From NCBI RefSeq assembly GCF_017566145.1, contig NZ_JABFCL010000002.1:62001-126000 (forward strand): a stretch of 64,000 nt of DNA, read 5' to 3'. The stretch comes from Bittarella massiliensis (ex Durand et al. 2017). GTDB taxonomy: Bacteria > Bacillota > Clostridia > Oscillospirales > Ruminococcaceae. This document shows, piece by piece, positions 34,011 through 43,126 of this stretch. A program made the position numbers and the translations under genes. The stretch's first letter is position 1; each line of letters opens with the position of its first letter. The notes beneath the pieces were generated by a model. The model was not told the DNA's origin and did not search any database. It worked only from the letters and a program-made list of their open reading frames with translations.

Positions 34011-35135
34011 ATGGCGAAGCGATATAAGATCAAGCGCTACAACAAGATTTACCGCAGCAGCAACCGGAACCTGGTCCGCAACATCGCCATCTGGGGCGCG
34101 GTGCTGGTGCTGCTCGCCTTTGTGGGCTTTGCCGCCTATCGCCCCCTGGTCAACTTCCTAAACGGCGTCTACACCGGGGAGAAGCCAAGCACCTCCCGAC
34201 CGGCGCAGGACCCGGGCCAGACCGGCGGGGAGGAGCCGCCGCCCCAGGAGGAGAAGGCCCCCGTCTACGCCAGGGTCTCCTTGGGCGATCTCGCCGACGA
34301 GGCCAAGATCGCCGAGACCGCCCAGCGGCTGGAGGCCGCCGGGGTCACCCGGGCGGTGCTCCCCCTCAAGGACAGCGGGGGAATGGTGCACTACAACACC
34401 GGGGTGGCCACCGCCCAGGCCGCCGGGGCCGTGGCGGCCGACGGCATCGACCTGGATCGGGTGGTCAGCGCCTTCTCGGAAAGGGGGATTGAGGTGGCAG
34501 CCCAGCTGTCGGCCTTTAAAGATCCCCTGGTCTCCCGCTACGACAAGACCGCGGCGGTCCTCTACCAAAACCAGGCGGGGGTCCTCTGGCTGGACAACAC
34601 CGCCCAGGCCGGGGGCAAACCCTGGCTCAACCCCAACGCCCCCAGCGCCCAGACTTACCTGAAAGCCCTCTGCGCCGAACTGGGGCAGAAAGGGGTGAAG
34701 GAGATCATCCTCGCCGACGCCACCTATCCGGTGGCCACCTACCTGAAGGACGCGGGCTATGGCCTCTCCGGCGGCGCCACCGCCCAGCAGGCGCTCCAGG
34801 CCGCCCTCGATGGAATTGCCCAGAGCGCCAAGGAGTCGGGGGCCGAGCTGAGCCTCTACTACCCGGCCAGCCCCTGGATGTTGAGCGAACAGGTAAACGG
34901 GGTGGACTACCGGACCCTAAAGGCCGATCGGCTCTATGTGGACGTGGGGGAGACCGGGGTGCCCGCCGGTGCCAAGGTGGGGGAACTCACCGTGGCGGCC
35001 AGTACCTCCCGGCAGGAGGTGGCCGATGCGGTGCGGGCTGCCCTGGAGGGCAAGACAGCCACATCCCCCCTCTATTGCACACCCGACGGGGTGCGCGCTT
35101 CCGGGCAGGAGGAGACGGTCCCGCCCCTCTCTTAA
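34011..35135 (+). CDS. Membrane-anchored putative glycoside hydrolase (DUF4015-like)
   Basis: 374 residues from ATG 34011, with AAAAGGAGG 11 bases upstream. Basic N-terminus, one TM segment (IAIWGAVLVLLAFVGFAAY, about 28-46), a Pro/Glu-rich linker (45-85), then a barrel-like domain. Its segments RLEAAGVTRAVLPLKDSGGMVHY, FSERGIEVAAQLSAFKDPLVSRY, GKPWLNPNAPSAQTYLKALC and GVKEIILADATYP follow the DUF4015 pattern (canonical ViDvKDxxGxvxY; ArivvFkDp; WlNPy; GfDEIxfDYirFP), though the normally acidic final motif is ADATYP. Catalysis is therefore uncertain. TATACT at 33950-33955 may be its -10. Confidence 0.75.
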   Translation: MAKRYKIKRYNKIYRSSNRNLVRNIAIWGAVLVLLAFVGFAAYRPLVNFLNGVYTGEKPSTSRPAQDPGQTGGEEPPPQEEKAPVYARVSLGDLADEAKIAETAQRLEAAGVTRAVLPLKDSGGMVHYNTGVATAQAAGAVAADGIDLDRVVSAFSERGIEVAAQLSAFKDPLVSRYDKTAAVLYQNQAGVLWLDNTAQAGGKPWLNPNAPSAQTYLKALCAELGQKGVKEIILADATYPVATYLKDAGYGLSGGATAQQALQAALDGIAQSAKESGAELSLYYPASPWMLSEQVNGVDYRTLKADRLYVDVGETGVPAGAKVGELTVAASTSRQEVADAVRAALEGKTATSPLYCTPDGVRASGQEETVPPLS

Positions 35136-35147
35136 TTGCACATCAAA

Positions 35148-35185
35148 CCGCGCGCCGGGGAAATCCTCCCCGGCGCGCTTTTGTG
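35148..35185 (+). terminator. Terminator after the DUF4015-like gene
   Basis: GCGCGCCGGGGA / TCCCCGGCGCGC stem, loop AATCC, then TTTTGT. Confidence 0.88.
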
Positions 35186-35317
35186 TAGGCACATCCCGGC
35201 TGTATCGGGCCAGGGAAAAGGCGGTGATCCCCTCCCCCCTCGCCGCAGCGGGGTTTGCCTGGATCGGTGGGCCGCGCCGCGGTGGGTGCCAAGCCTCAAA
35301 AAGGACGATTTTTCCCC

Positions 35318-35346
35318 TTGACAAGACGGCTGGGGCGGAGTAGAAT
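35318..35346 (+). promoter_or_regulatory. Promoter of the T-box/transporter unit
   Basis: TTGACA (35318-35323), 17-base spacer, TAGAAT (35341-35346). Confidence 0.9.
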
Positions 35347-35352
35347 GACACC

Positions 35353-35638
35353 ATATTCCAGAAAACCGTTGATTGAGAAGAGTAGGTGCGGAGTGCTCCC
35401 TTCCAGAGAGCTGCGGGCGGTGAGATCGCAGCGGGCAAGGCGCCGAACTGAATGGACTCATGAGGGCGGGACGAAAGGCAGATGGCCGAGTAGTGCCCGA
35501 CGGGAACTCCACCCGTTACCAAGGGAGCGCACATGGTGGTGTGCGGAGCGAGTGGGCGTCTAGGCGCCAATTTGGGTGGTACCGCAGGAGAGTTTCTTCC
35601 CCTGTCCCAGCAAAAGTTGCTGGGACAGGGGATTTTTT
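35353..35638 (+). promoter_or_regulatory. T-box riboswitch of an unassigned transporter
   Basis: AGTA of the specifier loop at 35381-35384, distal stem I motif CCAGAGAG (35403-35410) with GGCGGTGAGA, stem II with GAGTAGTGCCC, linker CCCGTTACC, antiterminator core TGGGTGGTACCGC at 35573-35585, and a terminator CCCCTGTCCCAGCA / TGCTGGGACAGGGG with TTTTTT (35598-35638). The 3' specifier side reads GAACTGAATGGACTC. GAA-CTG-A directly after the upper stem GCGCC gives Leu (CUG); GAA-TGG-A gives Trp (UGG). I cannot decide between them by eye. Confidence 0.95.
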
Positions 35639-35821
35639 ATTGCCGGAGCAATGGGGGGACCGCCGCCACCGCGTCTGCCAAGCCGGGCCGCACAGGGCCC
35701 GCAAGAAGGGGGAGAGAGAGATGAACAGCCGCACTGCCGGGGTTTTGCCGGTGTTTCGATGGCGGGGAGACCGCCCGCCCGCAAACACCCGAACCTGTTT
35801 TTTTGAGGAGGACTGAACACC

Positions 35822-37006
35822 ATGACCTTTACCCCTATTCTGGCCTTTGCCGTGGTCGCCATTGTCTTTGCCCTGGGCGACCTGGTGGCCCGCAAAACCA
35901 AGGGCATCATCTCCGCCTTCATCGTCGCCATCGTGCTCTTCGTGCTCTTTGGCGGCGTGCTCAAGGTGCTGCCTGCCAACTTGATGGACACCTCTGGCCT
36001 CAACGCCATCATCCCCACCTTCGGCATGGGGCTGATCCTCACCAACCTGGGCTCCACCCTGGACCTCAACGAGCTGAAAAAGGAGTGGAGGACCATCCTG
36101 GTGGCCCTGGCAGCGGTGATCGGCATTCTGGTGCTGGGCTTCACCCTGGGCCAGCTGATCTTCGGGCGGGAACTGGCCCTCTCGGCGCTGCCCCCGGTCT
36201 CCGGCGGGGTGGTGGCCACCATCATCACCAGCGACGCGGCCAACGCCGCCGGCCGGCCCGACGTGGCCTCCTATGTGGCGGCGGTCAACGCCCTGCAGGT
36301 GATCATCGGCCTGCCCATCGCCTCCTTCTGCCTGAAGAAGGCGGCCACCAAGTACGTCTCTGAAGGGAATCTGAAGCGGGATGCCGAGGAGGGCGGCCGC
36401 CGCATCAACCTCCACTTCCTCCCCAAGACCCCCAAGGGCCTGGATAGCCCCTTTGCCCACTTTGCCCGTCTGGCCCTGGTGGCGGGGCTGGCCGAGCTGG
36501 CCGCCTCTGCCACCGGCCTCAACGCCACCATCGTCTACCTCCTCTTCGGGGTGCTGGCCTCGGCCACCGGCGTGGTGGACAAAAACGCCCTTGCCAAAGC
36601 CGGGGGCGACGGGGTGATCCTGCTGGCCACCTACGCCTACTGCTCGGTCAGCTTTTTGACCATGTCCTTCTCCCAGTTCGCCACCATCCTGGTGCCGGTC
36701 TTTGGAATGCTGCTGATCTCGGCGCTGGGCATCGCCGTCTTTTCGGTGGTGGTGGGAAAAATCTTCAAATGGAGCCCCGCCCTCTCCATTGCGGCGGGCT
36801 TCTCCTGCATGTTCGGCTACCCCATCACCTACACAGTGGCCATGGAGGTGGTGCAGGGGGTCACCGACGGCGGCGACTACACCGAACAGGAGGTGCAGCG
36901 CCTCACCGACTACGTGCTGCCCAAAATGCTCATCGCCGGGGTGACCACCGTGAGCGTGGCCTCGGTGGTGCTGGCCGGGGTGGTGGCGCCCATGATCTTC
37001 GCCTAA
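35822..37006 (+). CDS. Polytopic secondary transporter, T-box controlled, probably amino acid
   Basis: 394 residues from ATG 35822 with GAGGAGG upstream. About ten TM segments in what looks like two related halves. Conserved-looking parts: FGMGLILTNLGSTLDLNELKKEW in the first half, LPPVSGGVVATIITSDAANAAGRP (a Gly/Ser-rich re-entrant type segment), and a central cytoplasmic loop (EEGGRRINLHFLPKTPKGLD). The layout recalls GltS- or 2HCT-like carriers, but I cannot name the family. The T-box shows it responds to a tRNA charging level, so an amino acid (Leu or Trp by leader reading) is the likely substrate. Confidence 0.75.
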   Translation: MTFTPILAFAVVAIVFALGDLVARKTKGIISAFIVAIVLFVLFGGVLKVLPANLMDTSGLNAIIPTFGMGLILTNLGSTLDLNELKKEWRTILVALAAVIGILVLGFTLGQLIFGRELALSALPPVSGGVVATIITSDAANAAGRPDVASYVAAVNALQVIIGLPIASFCLKKAATKYVSEGNLKRDAEEGGRRINLHFLPKTPKGLDSPFAHFARLALVAGLAELAASATGLNATIVYLLFGVLASATGVVDKNALAKAGGDGVILLATYAYCSVSFLTMSFSQFATILVPVFGMLLISALGIAVFSVVVGKIFKWSPALSIAAGFSCMFGYPITYTVAMEVVQGVTDGGDYTEQEVQRLTDYVLPKMLIAGVTTVSVASVVLAGVVAPMIFA

Positions 37007-37083
37007 CCGTTCCACCGGGAGAGCAGGTCGTTTTTTCGCCGGAAAAAACAGCCTGCTCTCCTCTGTGCGAGGAAGGGATTTTG

Positions 37084-37112
37084 GCATAAAATAACCTGCC
37101 GTGCAAATACTA
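37084..37112 (+). promoter_or_regulatory. Sigma-G-like forespore promoter of spoVT
   Basis: GCATA (37084-37088), 17-base spacer, AATACTA (37106-37112). The sigma-G consensus is gHATR-N17/18-CATWMTA, so the -35 is a full match and the -10 matches six of seven. In B. subtilis spoVT is transcribed by sigma-G. Confidence 0.7.
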
Positions 37113-37186
37113 GCAATGTGAAATTTCCCGCGGGCGCCAAGAGTCGCCGCGGATAACGCCAGTTTTGACATGGGAGGAAAGGCCAG

Positions 37187-37726
37187 ATGAAGGCAACGGG
37201 AATTGTGAGGAGAATTGACGATTTGGGGCGGGTGGTGATCCCGAAGGAGATCCGCCGGACCCTGCGCATCCGGGAGGGCGACCCCCTGGAAATATACACC
37301 GACAACGGGGGGGAGGTCATCTTTAAAAAGTATTCCCCCATGGGGGAGATGTCCACCTTCTCCGCCGTCTGCGCCGAGGTGTTGGCCAAAACCACCGGAC
37401 TGCCAGCCCTGATCTGCGACACCGACGGGGTGATCGCCGCCGGCGGTATCTCCAAGAAAGAGGTGCTTGACCGCCGGGTGGCCCCAGCCCTGGAACAGCT
37501 GGGAGAGGGCCGCAAAAACTACCTCTGGGAGAAGGGCGGCGAGACGCTGCGCCCGGTAGAGGGGCTGGAGCGCCAGGCCCAGACGGCCTCCCCCATCCTC
37601 AGCAACGGGGATGTGGTGGGCTATGCGGTACTGCTCCAGGGCGACGGCACCGCCTCGGCCACCGAGGCCGAGTGCAAGCTGACGGTGGCCGGAGCCGCCT
37701 TTTTGGGCCGGCAGATCGAGGGTTGA
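37187..37726 (+). CDS. spoVT: Stage V sporulation protein T, AbrB-family forespore regulator
   Basis: 179 residues, B. subtilis SpoVT length. ATG follows GGGAGGAAAGG. The N-terminal swapped-hairpin AbrB domain reads KATGIVRRIDDLGRVVIPKEIRRTL, then IREGDPLEIYTDNGGEVIFKKYSP, close to textbook SpoVT; residues 60-179 form a GAF-like domain (LPALICDTDGVIAAGG, TASPILSNGDVVGYAVLL). It tunes sigma-G-dependent genes in the forespore. A sigma-G-like promoter lies 75 bases upstream. Its presence is direct evidence that the organism has a sporulation programme. Confidence 0.95.
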   Translation: MKATGIVRRIDDLGRVVIPKEIRRTLRIREGDPLEIYTDNGGEVIFKKYSPMGEMSTFSAVCAEVLAKTTGLPALICDTDGVIAAGGISKKEVLDRRVAPALEQLGEGRKNYLWEKGGETLRPVEGLERQAQTASPILSNGDVVGYAVLLQGDGTASATEAECKLTVAGAAFLGRQIEG

Positions 37727-37810
37727 CCCCGGCGGGAGAAAAAAGGGCGGCGGCGGGGAAAAAACGCCCCGAGAAAGGGATGTTTGCCCCACTTTTTGCC
37801 CCAAATCCCC

Positions 37811-37839
37811 TTGCAATGGGGCGGGGGATGTGCTATAGT
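37811..37839 (+). promoter_or_regulatory. Promoter of the rimP-nusA-infB operon
   Basis: TTGCAA (37811-37816), 17-base spacer, TATAGT (37834-37839) with TG at 37831-37832 (extended -10). Leader of about 105 nt to rimP. Confidence 0.8.
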
Positions 37840-37951
37840 GAAAACACAGTAAGGTTTTATAAGTGAGGTTGAAAGAGTGGGGTTTCCCGCTCTTTCATTT
37901 TTATGGGGCCCAGCCGGGCCCCCCTCCACAGAAAATAAGGGAGGCACTGCT

Positions 37952-38476
37952 GTGGCAAAACGAACTTCCGGCGGCAAGACCGCCAACCTGGTGCGGGAGC
38001 TAGTCAGCCCCATCTGCCAGGAGCTGGGGGTAGAACTCTGGGACGTCCTCTATCTCAAAGAGGGGTCCGACTGGTTTTTGCGGGTGGTCATCGACCGACC
38101 CGGGGGAATCGACCTCAACACCTGTGAGGCGGTGAGCCGCCGGGTCAGCGACCTGCTGGACGAGGCCGACCCCATCCCCGAGAGCTACTTTTTGGAGGTC
38201 TCCTCCCCGGGCATCGAGCGCGCCCTCACCCGGGATGAGCACTTTGCCCGCTACCTGGGCGAGCCCGTCCGGGTGACCATGATCCGCCCGCTGGACGGCT
38301 GCAAGGAGCTGACGGGGGAACTGGTGAAGAAGGAAGGGGCCCTGCTGACCCTGGCGCTGGAAGGCGGCGGCACGGTGGAGATCGACCTGACCCAGACGGC
38401 CAAGGTCAACGCCGTGGACACCGAGGAGGCGTTTGCCGACAGTGAAGACGAGGATGGAGGAATGGAGAAAAGATGA
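37952..38476 (+). CDS. rimP: Ribosome maturation factor RimP
   Basis: 174 residues from GTG 37952; GGGAGG (37939-37944) lies seven bases upstream, and an upstream in-frame ATG at 37877 has no ribosome site. RimP assists 30S assembly. Segments LVSPICQELGVELWDVLYLKEG, FLRVVIDRPGGIDLNTCEAVSRRVSD, and YFLEVSSPGIERALT, with the terminal SH3-like part, match the family. It overlaps nusA by four bases (ATGA) and heads a conserved nine-gene translation operon. Confidence 0.95.
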   Translation: MAKRTSGGKTANLVRELVSPICQELGVELWDVLYLKEGSDWFLRVVIDRPGGIDLNTCEAVSRRVSDLLDEADPIPESYFLEVSSPGIERALTRDEHFARYLGEPVRVTMIRPLDGCKELTGELVKKEGALLTLALEGGGTVEIDLTQTAKVNAVDTEEAFADSEDEDGGMEKR

Positions 38477-39570
38477 ACACCGAATTTTTTGAAGCGCTGA
38501 CCCTGCTGGAGAAGGAGCGGGGCATTCCCGCCGACTACCTGCTGGAGAAGATCGAGGCCGCCGTGGTGATCGCCGTGAAGAAGGACTACAACTGCGGTGA
38601 CAACGTGCTGGTGGACATCGACGCCGAAAAGTGCAAATTCGACGTTTACCTGGTCAAGACCGTGGTGGAAGAGGTGGAGGACGAGACCGCTGAACTCACC
38701 CTGGAACAGGCCCAGTCCTATAAAAAGAGCGCCAAGATCGGCGACACCATCCAGATCAAACTCAAGACCAAGGAGTTCGGCCGCATCGCCGCCCAGACGG
38801 CCAAGCACGTCATCCGCCAGGGCATCCGCGAGGCGGAGCGGGGGCTGATGGTCCGCGACATGCAGGAGAAGGAGCACGAGGTCATCACCGCCACCGTGCT
38901 GCGGGTGGACCCCCTCAAGGGCTTTGTCACCGTCGACCTGGGCAAGAACGAGGCGGTGCTGGTGCGCTCCGAGCAGGTGGAGGGGGAGGTCCTCCGCGAG
39001 GGCGAGCGGGTCAAGGTCTACGTGGTGGACGTGTTGGCCACCGACCGCGGGCCCAAGATCATGATCTCCCGCACCCATCCCGGCCTGGTCAAGCGCCTGT
39101 TTGAGATGGAGGTGCCCGAGATTTACGACGGCACGGTGGAGATCAAGGCGGTCTCCCGCGAGGCGGGCAACCGCACCAAGATGGCCGTCTGGAGCAAGAA
39201 CCCCGACGTGGACCCGGTGGGCGCCTGCATCGGCCCCAAAGGCTCCCGGGTGGCGGCCATCGTCGCCGAGCTGGGGGGCGAGAAGATCGACATCGTCCGC
39301 TGGAGCGAGGACCCGGTGGCCTTCATCAGCGAGGCCCTGAGCCCAGCCCAGGTGGTCGGGGTGGAGATTTTGGACGAGGAGCAGCGGACCTGCCGGGTCT
39401 CGGTGCCCGACGGACAGCTCTCCCTGGCCATCGGCAACAAGGGGCAGAACGCCCGCCTGTCGGCCAAGCTGACCGGCTGGAAGATCGACATCCGCCCCGA
39501 GAGCGGATTTTACGGCGAGGACGAGGACGAATCCCCGGCCCCCGCTAAGGACAGCGGCGAAGAGGGCTGA
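38473..39570 (+). CDS. nusA: Transcription termination/antitermination factor NusA
   Basis: 365 residues, the short Gram-positive NusA without the acidic C-terminal repeats. Domains: N-terminal RNA polymerase binding (1-125), S1 (about 132-200, VITATVLRVDPLKGFVTVDLG), KH1 (GNRTKMAVWSKNPDVDPVGACIGPKGSRV) and KH2 (LSLAIGNKGQNARLSAKLTGWKIDI). It modulates pausing and termination. The start overlaps the rimP stop. A Glu/Asp-rich tail ends the protein. Confidence 0.97.
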   Translation: MNTEFFEALTLLEKERGIPADYLLEKIEAAVVIAVKKDYNCGDNVLVDIDAEKCKFDVYLVKTVVEEVEDETAELTLEQAQSYKKSAKIGDTIQIKLKTKEFGRIAAQTAKHVIRQGIREAERGLMVRDMQEKEHEVITATVLRVDPLKGFVTVDLGKNEAVLVRSEQVEGEVLREGERVKVYVVDVLATDRGPKIMISRTHPGLVKRLFEMEVPEIYDGTVEIKAVSREAGNRTKMAVWSKNPDVDPVGACIGPKGSRVAAIVAELGGEKIDIVRWSEDPVAFISEALSPAQVVGVEILDEEQRTCRVSVPDGQLSLAIGNKGQNARLSAKLTGWKIDIRPESGFYGEDEDESPAPAKDSGEEG

Positions 39571-39645
39571 TCCCCCCGTTTGCCGGCAAGGGCCCGCGCA
39601 GGCGGGCAAACGCGTGTTTTGAGCAAAGAGATAGGGTGAAGAGAG

Positions 39646-39918
39646 ATGGTTCAAAAAAAGATCCCCATGCGGATGTGCGCCGGTTGCGGCGAACAGAAGC
39701 CCAAGCGGGAACTGATCCGGGTGGTGCGCAATAAAGAGGGGGAAGTCTCCCTGGACACCACGGGCAAAAAGCCCGGGCGGGGGGTCTACCTCTGTCCCAG
39801 CGCCGGCTGTCTAAAAAAGGCCCAGAAGGCCAAGCGGCTGGAGCGGGCCCTGAGCGCCCCCATCCCGGAGGACGTCTATGAGACCCTGCTCTCGGAGATA
39901 GAAGCCCATGGAGAGTAG
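39646..39918 (+). CDS. ylxR: YlxR-family RNA-binding protein
   Basis: 90 residues. MCAGCGEQKPKRELIRVVR is the YlxR (DUF448) signature, followed by GKKPGRGVYLCPSAGCLKKA, the conserved GRGAYVC segment. YlxR has been linked to RNase P and to RNA binding. The start ATG has GAGAGA upstream. It overlaps the L7Ae-like gene by 11 bases, which indicates tight coupling. Confidence 0.95.
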   Translation: MVQKKIPMRMCAGCGEQKPKRELIRVVRNKEGEVSLDTTGKKPGRGVYLCPSAGCLKKAQKAKRLERALSAPIPEDVYETLLSEIEAHGE

Positions 39919-40243
39919 AGAGAAGCTGCTGAATATGTTGTCCCTCTGCCGAAAGGCGGGAAAACTGTCCATGGGTTTTGACAGCGCCAAGGAGGCGCTG
40001 GTGCGCAAAGCGAGCCGGCTTTGTCTGCTGGCTGCCGACTGCTCCCCCAAAACCGCCAAGGAAGTTCGGTTTTTTTGCGGCAGGGAAGAGGTCTCCTGCA
40101 AAGACCTGCCCTTTCGCCGCGGGGACCTTTCGAAGAGAATGGGCAAGGAGTACACCGTCTTCAGTGTGAACGACGACTCCTTTGCCGCCAGCATACAAAA
40201 CCTGTTGACCTGTACGAACGAGGAGGACTGTGTATATGATTAA
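39908..40243 (+). CDS. ylxQ: L7Ae-family ribosomal protein YlxQ
   Basis: 111 residues from ATG 39908 inside the ylxR end. [25 protein letters not shown] is the L7Ae/L30e start, followed by [16 protein letters not shown]; it is expected to bind kink-turn RNA. The C-terminal extension after [17 protein letters not shown] overlaps the first bases of infB. Confidence 0.93.
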   Translation: MESREKLLNMLSLCRKAGKLSMGFDSAKEALVRKASRLCLLAADCSPKTAKEVRFFCGREEVSCKDLPFRRGDLSKRMGKEYTVFSVNDDSFAASIQNLLTCTNEEDCVYD

Positions 40244-42554
40244 ACAGCATCGCATCCACGAATTGGCCAAGGATATGGGCCTGCCCAGCAAGGACTTGAT
40301 GGAGATTATGGAGGGAAAGGCCGACCTGACCAAAAAGCACATGAGCGCCCTGGATGACGAGCAGCTCAGCTACCTCTTTGAAAAGCTGACCGAGCGCAAC
40401 CAGCTGCCCAACCTGGACAGTTATCTGGAGAAAAAGCCCGTCGTGAAAGAGGCGGCCAAGGCCCGGCCCCAGAAGGCGGCCAAACCCAAAAAGCCCAAGG
40501 AGAAACTGCAGACGGTCAAGCTGCCGGTGGTGCAGGACCCCGAGGCCGAGAAGGCCGCCGAGGAGATCGCCAAACAGGCCAAGACCCTGCGCCACGTAGA
40601 CACCCGGACGGTGGACGTCAACCTGGACAAATTCAACGAGAAATACGACCGGATCGCCCCCCAGACCCCCAAGACCAAGAACGCCGTCACCAAGCAGAAG
40701 TTCACCAGCCGGGGACGGCGGGGCGGCTTCCGCGGCGGCAAAAAGGTGGAGACCGAGGCCCAGCGGCTGCAGCGGCTGCGGATGGAGAACATCAAAAAGA
40801 CCCCGCTGAAGGTGCTCATCCCCGACGAGATCACCGTGGGTGAGTTGGCCGCGCGGATGAAGATGACCGCCGCCAACATCATCAAAAAACTGATGGGGCT
40901 GGGGGTCATGGCCTCCATCAGCGACACCATCGACTACGACACCGCCTTCCTGGTGGCCAGCGAGCTGGGCTGCGCCCCTGAGAAGGAAGTGGTGGTCACC
41001 ATCGAGGAGCGCCTCTTTGAAGAGGAGGAGGACAAGGACGAAGACCTGGTCACCCGCAGCCCCATCGTGGTGGTCATGGGCCACGTCGACCACGGCAAGA
41101 CCAGCCTCCTCGACGCCATCCGCCACGCCAGCGTCACCTCCACCGAGGCCGGCGGCATCACCCAGCACATCGGCGCCTACAAGGTGAAGGTGGGCGACGG
41201 GGAGATCACCTTCCTCGACACCCCCGGGCACGAGGCGTTTACCGCCATGCGCGCCCGCGGCGCCCTGATGACCGACATCGCCATCCTGGTGGTGGCCGCC
41301 GACGACGGCATCATGCCCCAGACGGTGGAGGCTATCAACCACGCCAAGGCCGCCGGGGTCTCGATCATCGTCGCCATCAACAAGATGGATAAACCCGAGG
41401 CCAACCCCGACCGGGTGATGCAGGAACTCACCGAGTACGAGCTGGTGCCCGAGGAGTGGGGCGGCGACGTGATCTGCGTGCCGGTCTCGGCCACCACCCA
41501 GCAGGGCATCGACACCCTGCTGGAGATGGTGCAGCTGACCGCCGACGTCAAGGAGCTCAAGGCCAACCCCAACCGGATGGCCAAGGGCGCCGTCATCGAG
41601 GCCAAGCTGGACAAGGGCCGCGGCCCGGTGGCCACCGTGCTGGTGCAAAACGGCACCCTGCACCGGGGCGACGTGGTGATTGCCGGCACCGCCGTGGGCC
41701 GTGTGCGGGCCATGACCGACGAGAATGGCCGCCGCCTGGAAGAGGCCGGTCCCGCCACCCCGGTGGAGATCACCGGCCTGGCCGAGGTGCCCGCCGCGGG
41801 CGACGACTTCAACGCCGTCGAGAACGAGAAGCTGGCCCGCGAACTGGTGGAGAAGCGCCGCTACCAGCAGAAGCAGGAGCAGTTTAACTCCTACCAGAAG
41901 GTCACCCTGGAAAATCTCTTCAGCCAGATCGAGCAGGGCGAGTCCAAAGAGCTCTCCATCATCGTCAAGGCCGACGTGCAGGGCTCGGTGGAGGCCGTGC
42001 GCCAGTCGCTGGAGAAACTCTCCAATGAAGAGGTCAAGGTGCGGGTCATCCACGGCGCAGTGGGCGCCATCACCGAGTCGGACGTGATGTTGGCCGAGGC
42101 CTCCTCTGCCATCATCGTCGGCTTCAACGTCCGTCCCGACCCCCTGGCCAAGAGCCGGGCAGAAGAGGCCGGGGTCGACCTGCGGCTCTACCGGGTCATC
42201 TACGACGCCATCGAGGACGTGGAGTCGGCCATGAAGGGGATGTTGGCCCCCAAGATCCGCGAGGTGGATCTGGGCCGGGCCGAGATCCGCCAGGTCTACC
42301 GCATCTCCAACGTGGGCGCGGTGGCCGGCTGCTATGTGACCGAGGGCAAAATTCTCCGGGGCGCCAAAATCCGGGTGGTCCGGGACGGCATCATCATCGC
42401 CGACGACGAACTGGCCAGCCTCAAGCGCTTTAAAGACGACGTGAAAGAGGTGGCCCAGGGCTACGAGTGCGGCATGAGCCTGCAGAAGTTCAACGACATC
42501 AAGGAAGGCGACTTCTTTGAGGCTTATATGATGGAGGAGTACAGAGAAGACTAA
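40236..42554 (+). CDS. infB: Translation initiation factor IF-2
   Basis: 772 residues from ATG 40236; AGGAGG (40221-40226) lies nine bases upstream, and an in-frame GTG at 40230 is too near. N-terminal IF2_N domain [20 protein letters not shown], a Lys/Pro-rich linker, a second IF2_N ([19 protein letters not shown]), then the G domain with GHVDHGKTS (G1), DTPGHEAF (G3) and NKMD (G4), and domains II-IV, the last binding fMet-tRNA. It positions initiator tRNA on the 30S subunit. Normal length for Firmicutes. Confidence 0.98.
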   Translation: MIKQHRIHELAKDMGLPSKDLMEIMEGKADLTKKHMSALDDEQLSYLFEKLTERNQLPNLDSYLEKKPVVKEAAKARPQKAAKPKKPKEKLQTVKLPVVQDPEAEKAAEEIAKQAKTLRHVDTRTVDVNLDKFNEKYDRIAPQTPKTKNAVTKQKFTSRGRRGGFRGGKKVETEAQRLQRLRMENIKKTPLKVLIPDEITVGELAARMKMTAANIIKKLMGLGVMASISDTIDYDTAFLVASELGCAPEKEVVVTIEERLFEEEEDKDEDLVTRSPIVVVMGHVDHGKTSLLDAIRHASVTSTEAGGITQHIGAYKVKVGDGEITFLDTPGHEAFTAMRARGALMTDIAILVVAADDGIMPQTVEAINHAKAAGVSIIVAINKMDKPEANPDRVMQELTEYELVPEEWGGDVICVPVSATTQQGIDTLLEMVQLTADVKELKANPNRMAKGAVIEAKLDKGRGPVATVLVQNGTLHRGDVVIAGTAVGRVRAMTDENGRRLEEAGPATPVEITGLAEVPAAGDDFNAVENEKLARELVEKRRYQQKQEQFNSYQKVTLENLFSQIEQGESKELSIIVKADVQGSVEAVRQSLEKLSNEEVKVRVIHGAVGAITESDVMLAEASSAIIVGFNVRPDPLAKSRAEEAGVDLRLYRVIYDAIEDVESAMKGMLAPKIREVDLGRAEIRQVYRISNVGAVAGCYVTEGKILRGAKIRVVRDGIIIADDELASLKRFKDDVKEVAQGYECGMSLQKFNDIKEGDFFEAYMMEEYRED

Positions 42555-42626
42555 TAGAGGCGCGACCCGCGCCGCAATCTGCCTCGGCCGTCCCGATCGG
42601 GCAGCTGGGGATAGGGAGGGGAAACC

Positions 42627-43013
42627 ATGTCATCCTTTCGGGTAAACCGCATCTCTGAAGATGTGAAGAAGGAGCTGGTGGACATCATTCGGGTTCTCAA
42701 AGACCCGCGCATCAAGCACGGGGTCATCTCCATCGTCAAGGCAGAGGTGACCAGCGATCTGTCCTACGCCACGGTGTACGTCTCGTCCCTCGACGGGCTC
42801 GAGGACGCCAAAGAGGCCGTCAAGGGCTTTGAGAGCGCGGCCGGCTATATCCGCCGGGAGATCGGCAACCGCCTGCGGCTGCGCCGGACCCCGGAGTTTC
42901 GGTTCGTGGCCGACGATTCCATCGCTTACAGCAGCGAGATTTTCAAAAAGCTGGACGACATTCGGGAAAAGGACCGGCAAAACCGGCAGAAGGACCCGGC
43001 CGAGTCCGATTGA
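42627..43013 (+). CDS. rbfA: Ribosome-binding factor A
   Basis: 128 residues from ATG 42627 with GGGAGGG upstream. A KH-like fold protein for late 30S maturation: RVNRISEDVKKELVDIIRVLKDPRI, then SIVKAEVTSDLSYATVYVS and GYIRREIGNRLRLRRTPEFRFVADDSI, all matching RbfA. Usual position after infB. Confidence 0.96.
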   Translation: MSSFRVNRISEDVKKELVDIIRVLKDPRIKHGVISIVKAEVTSDLSYATVYVSSLDGLEDAKEAVKGFESAAGYIRREIGNRLRLRRTPEFRFVADDSIAYSSEIFKKLDDIREKDRQNRQKDPAESD

Positions 43014-43126
43014 CAGAGGTGTTCCGGCGAGACCTAGGGGCCGCCCCGCGCAGGCGGGGCGGCCCTCTCTCGTCGGCGCGCCGGAAGACGGCCCCGGGGC
43101 GGGGCCTGTAAAAAGGGGAGACGCGG

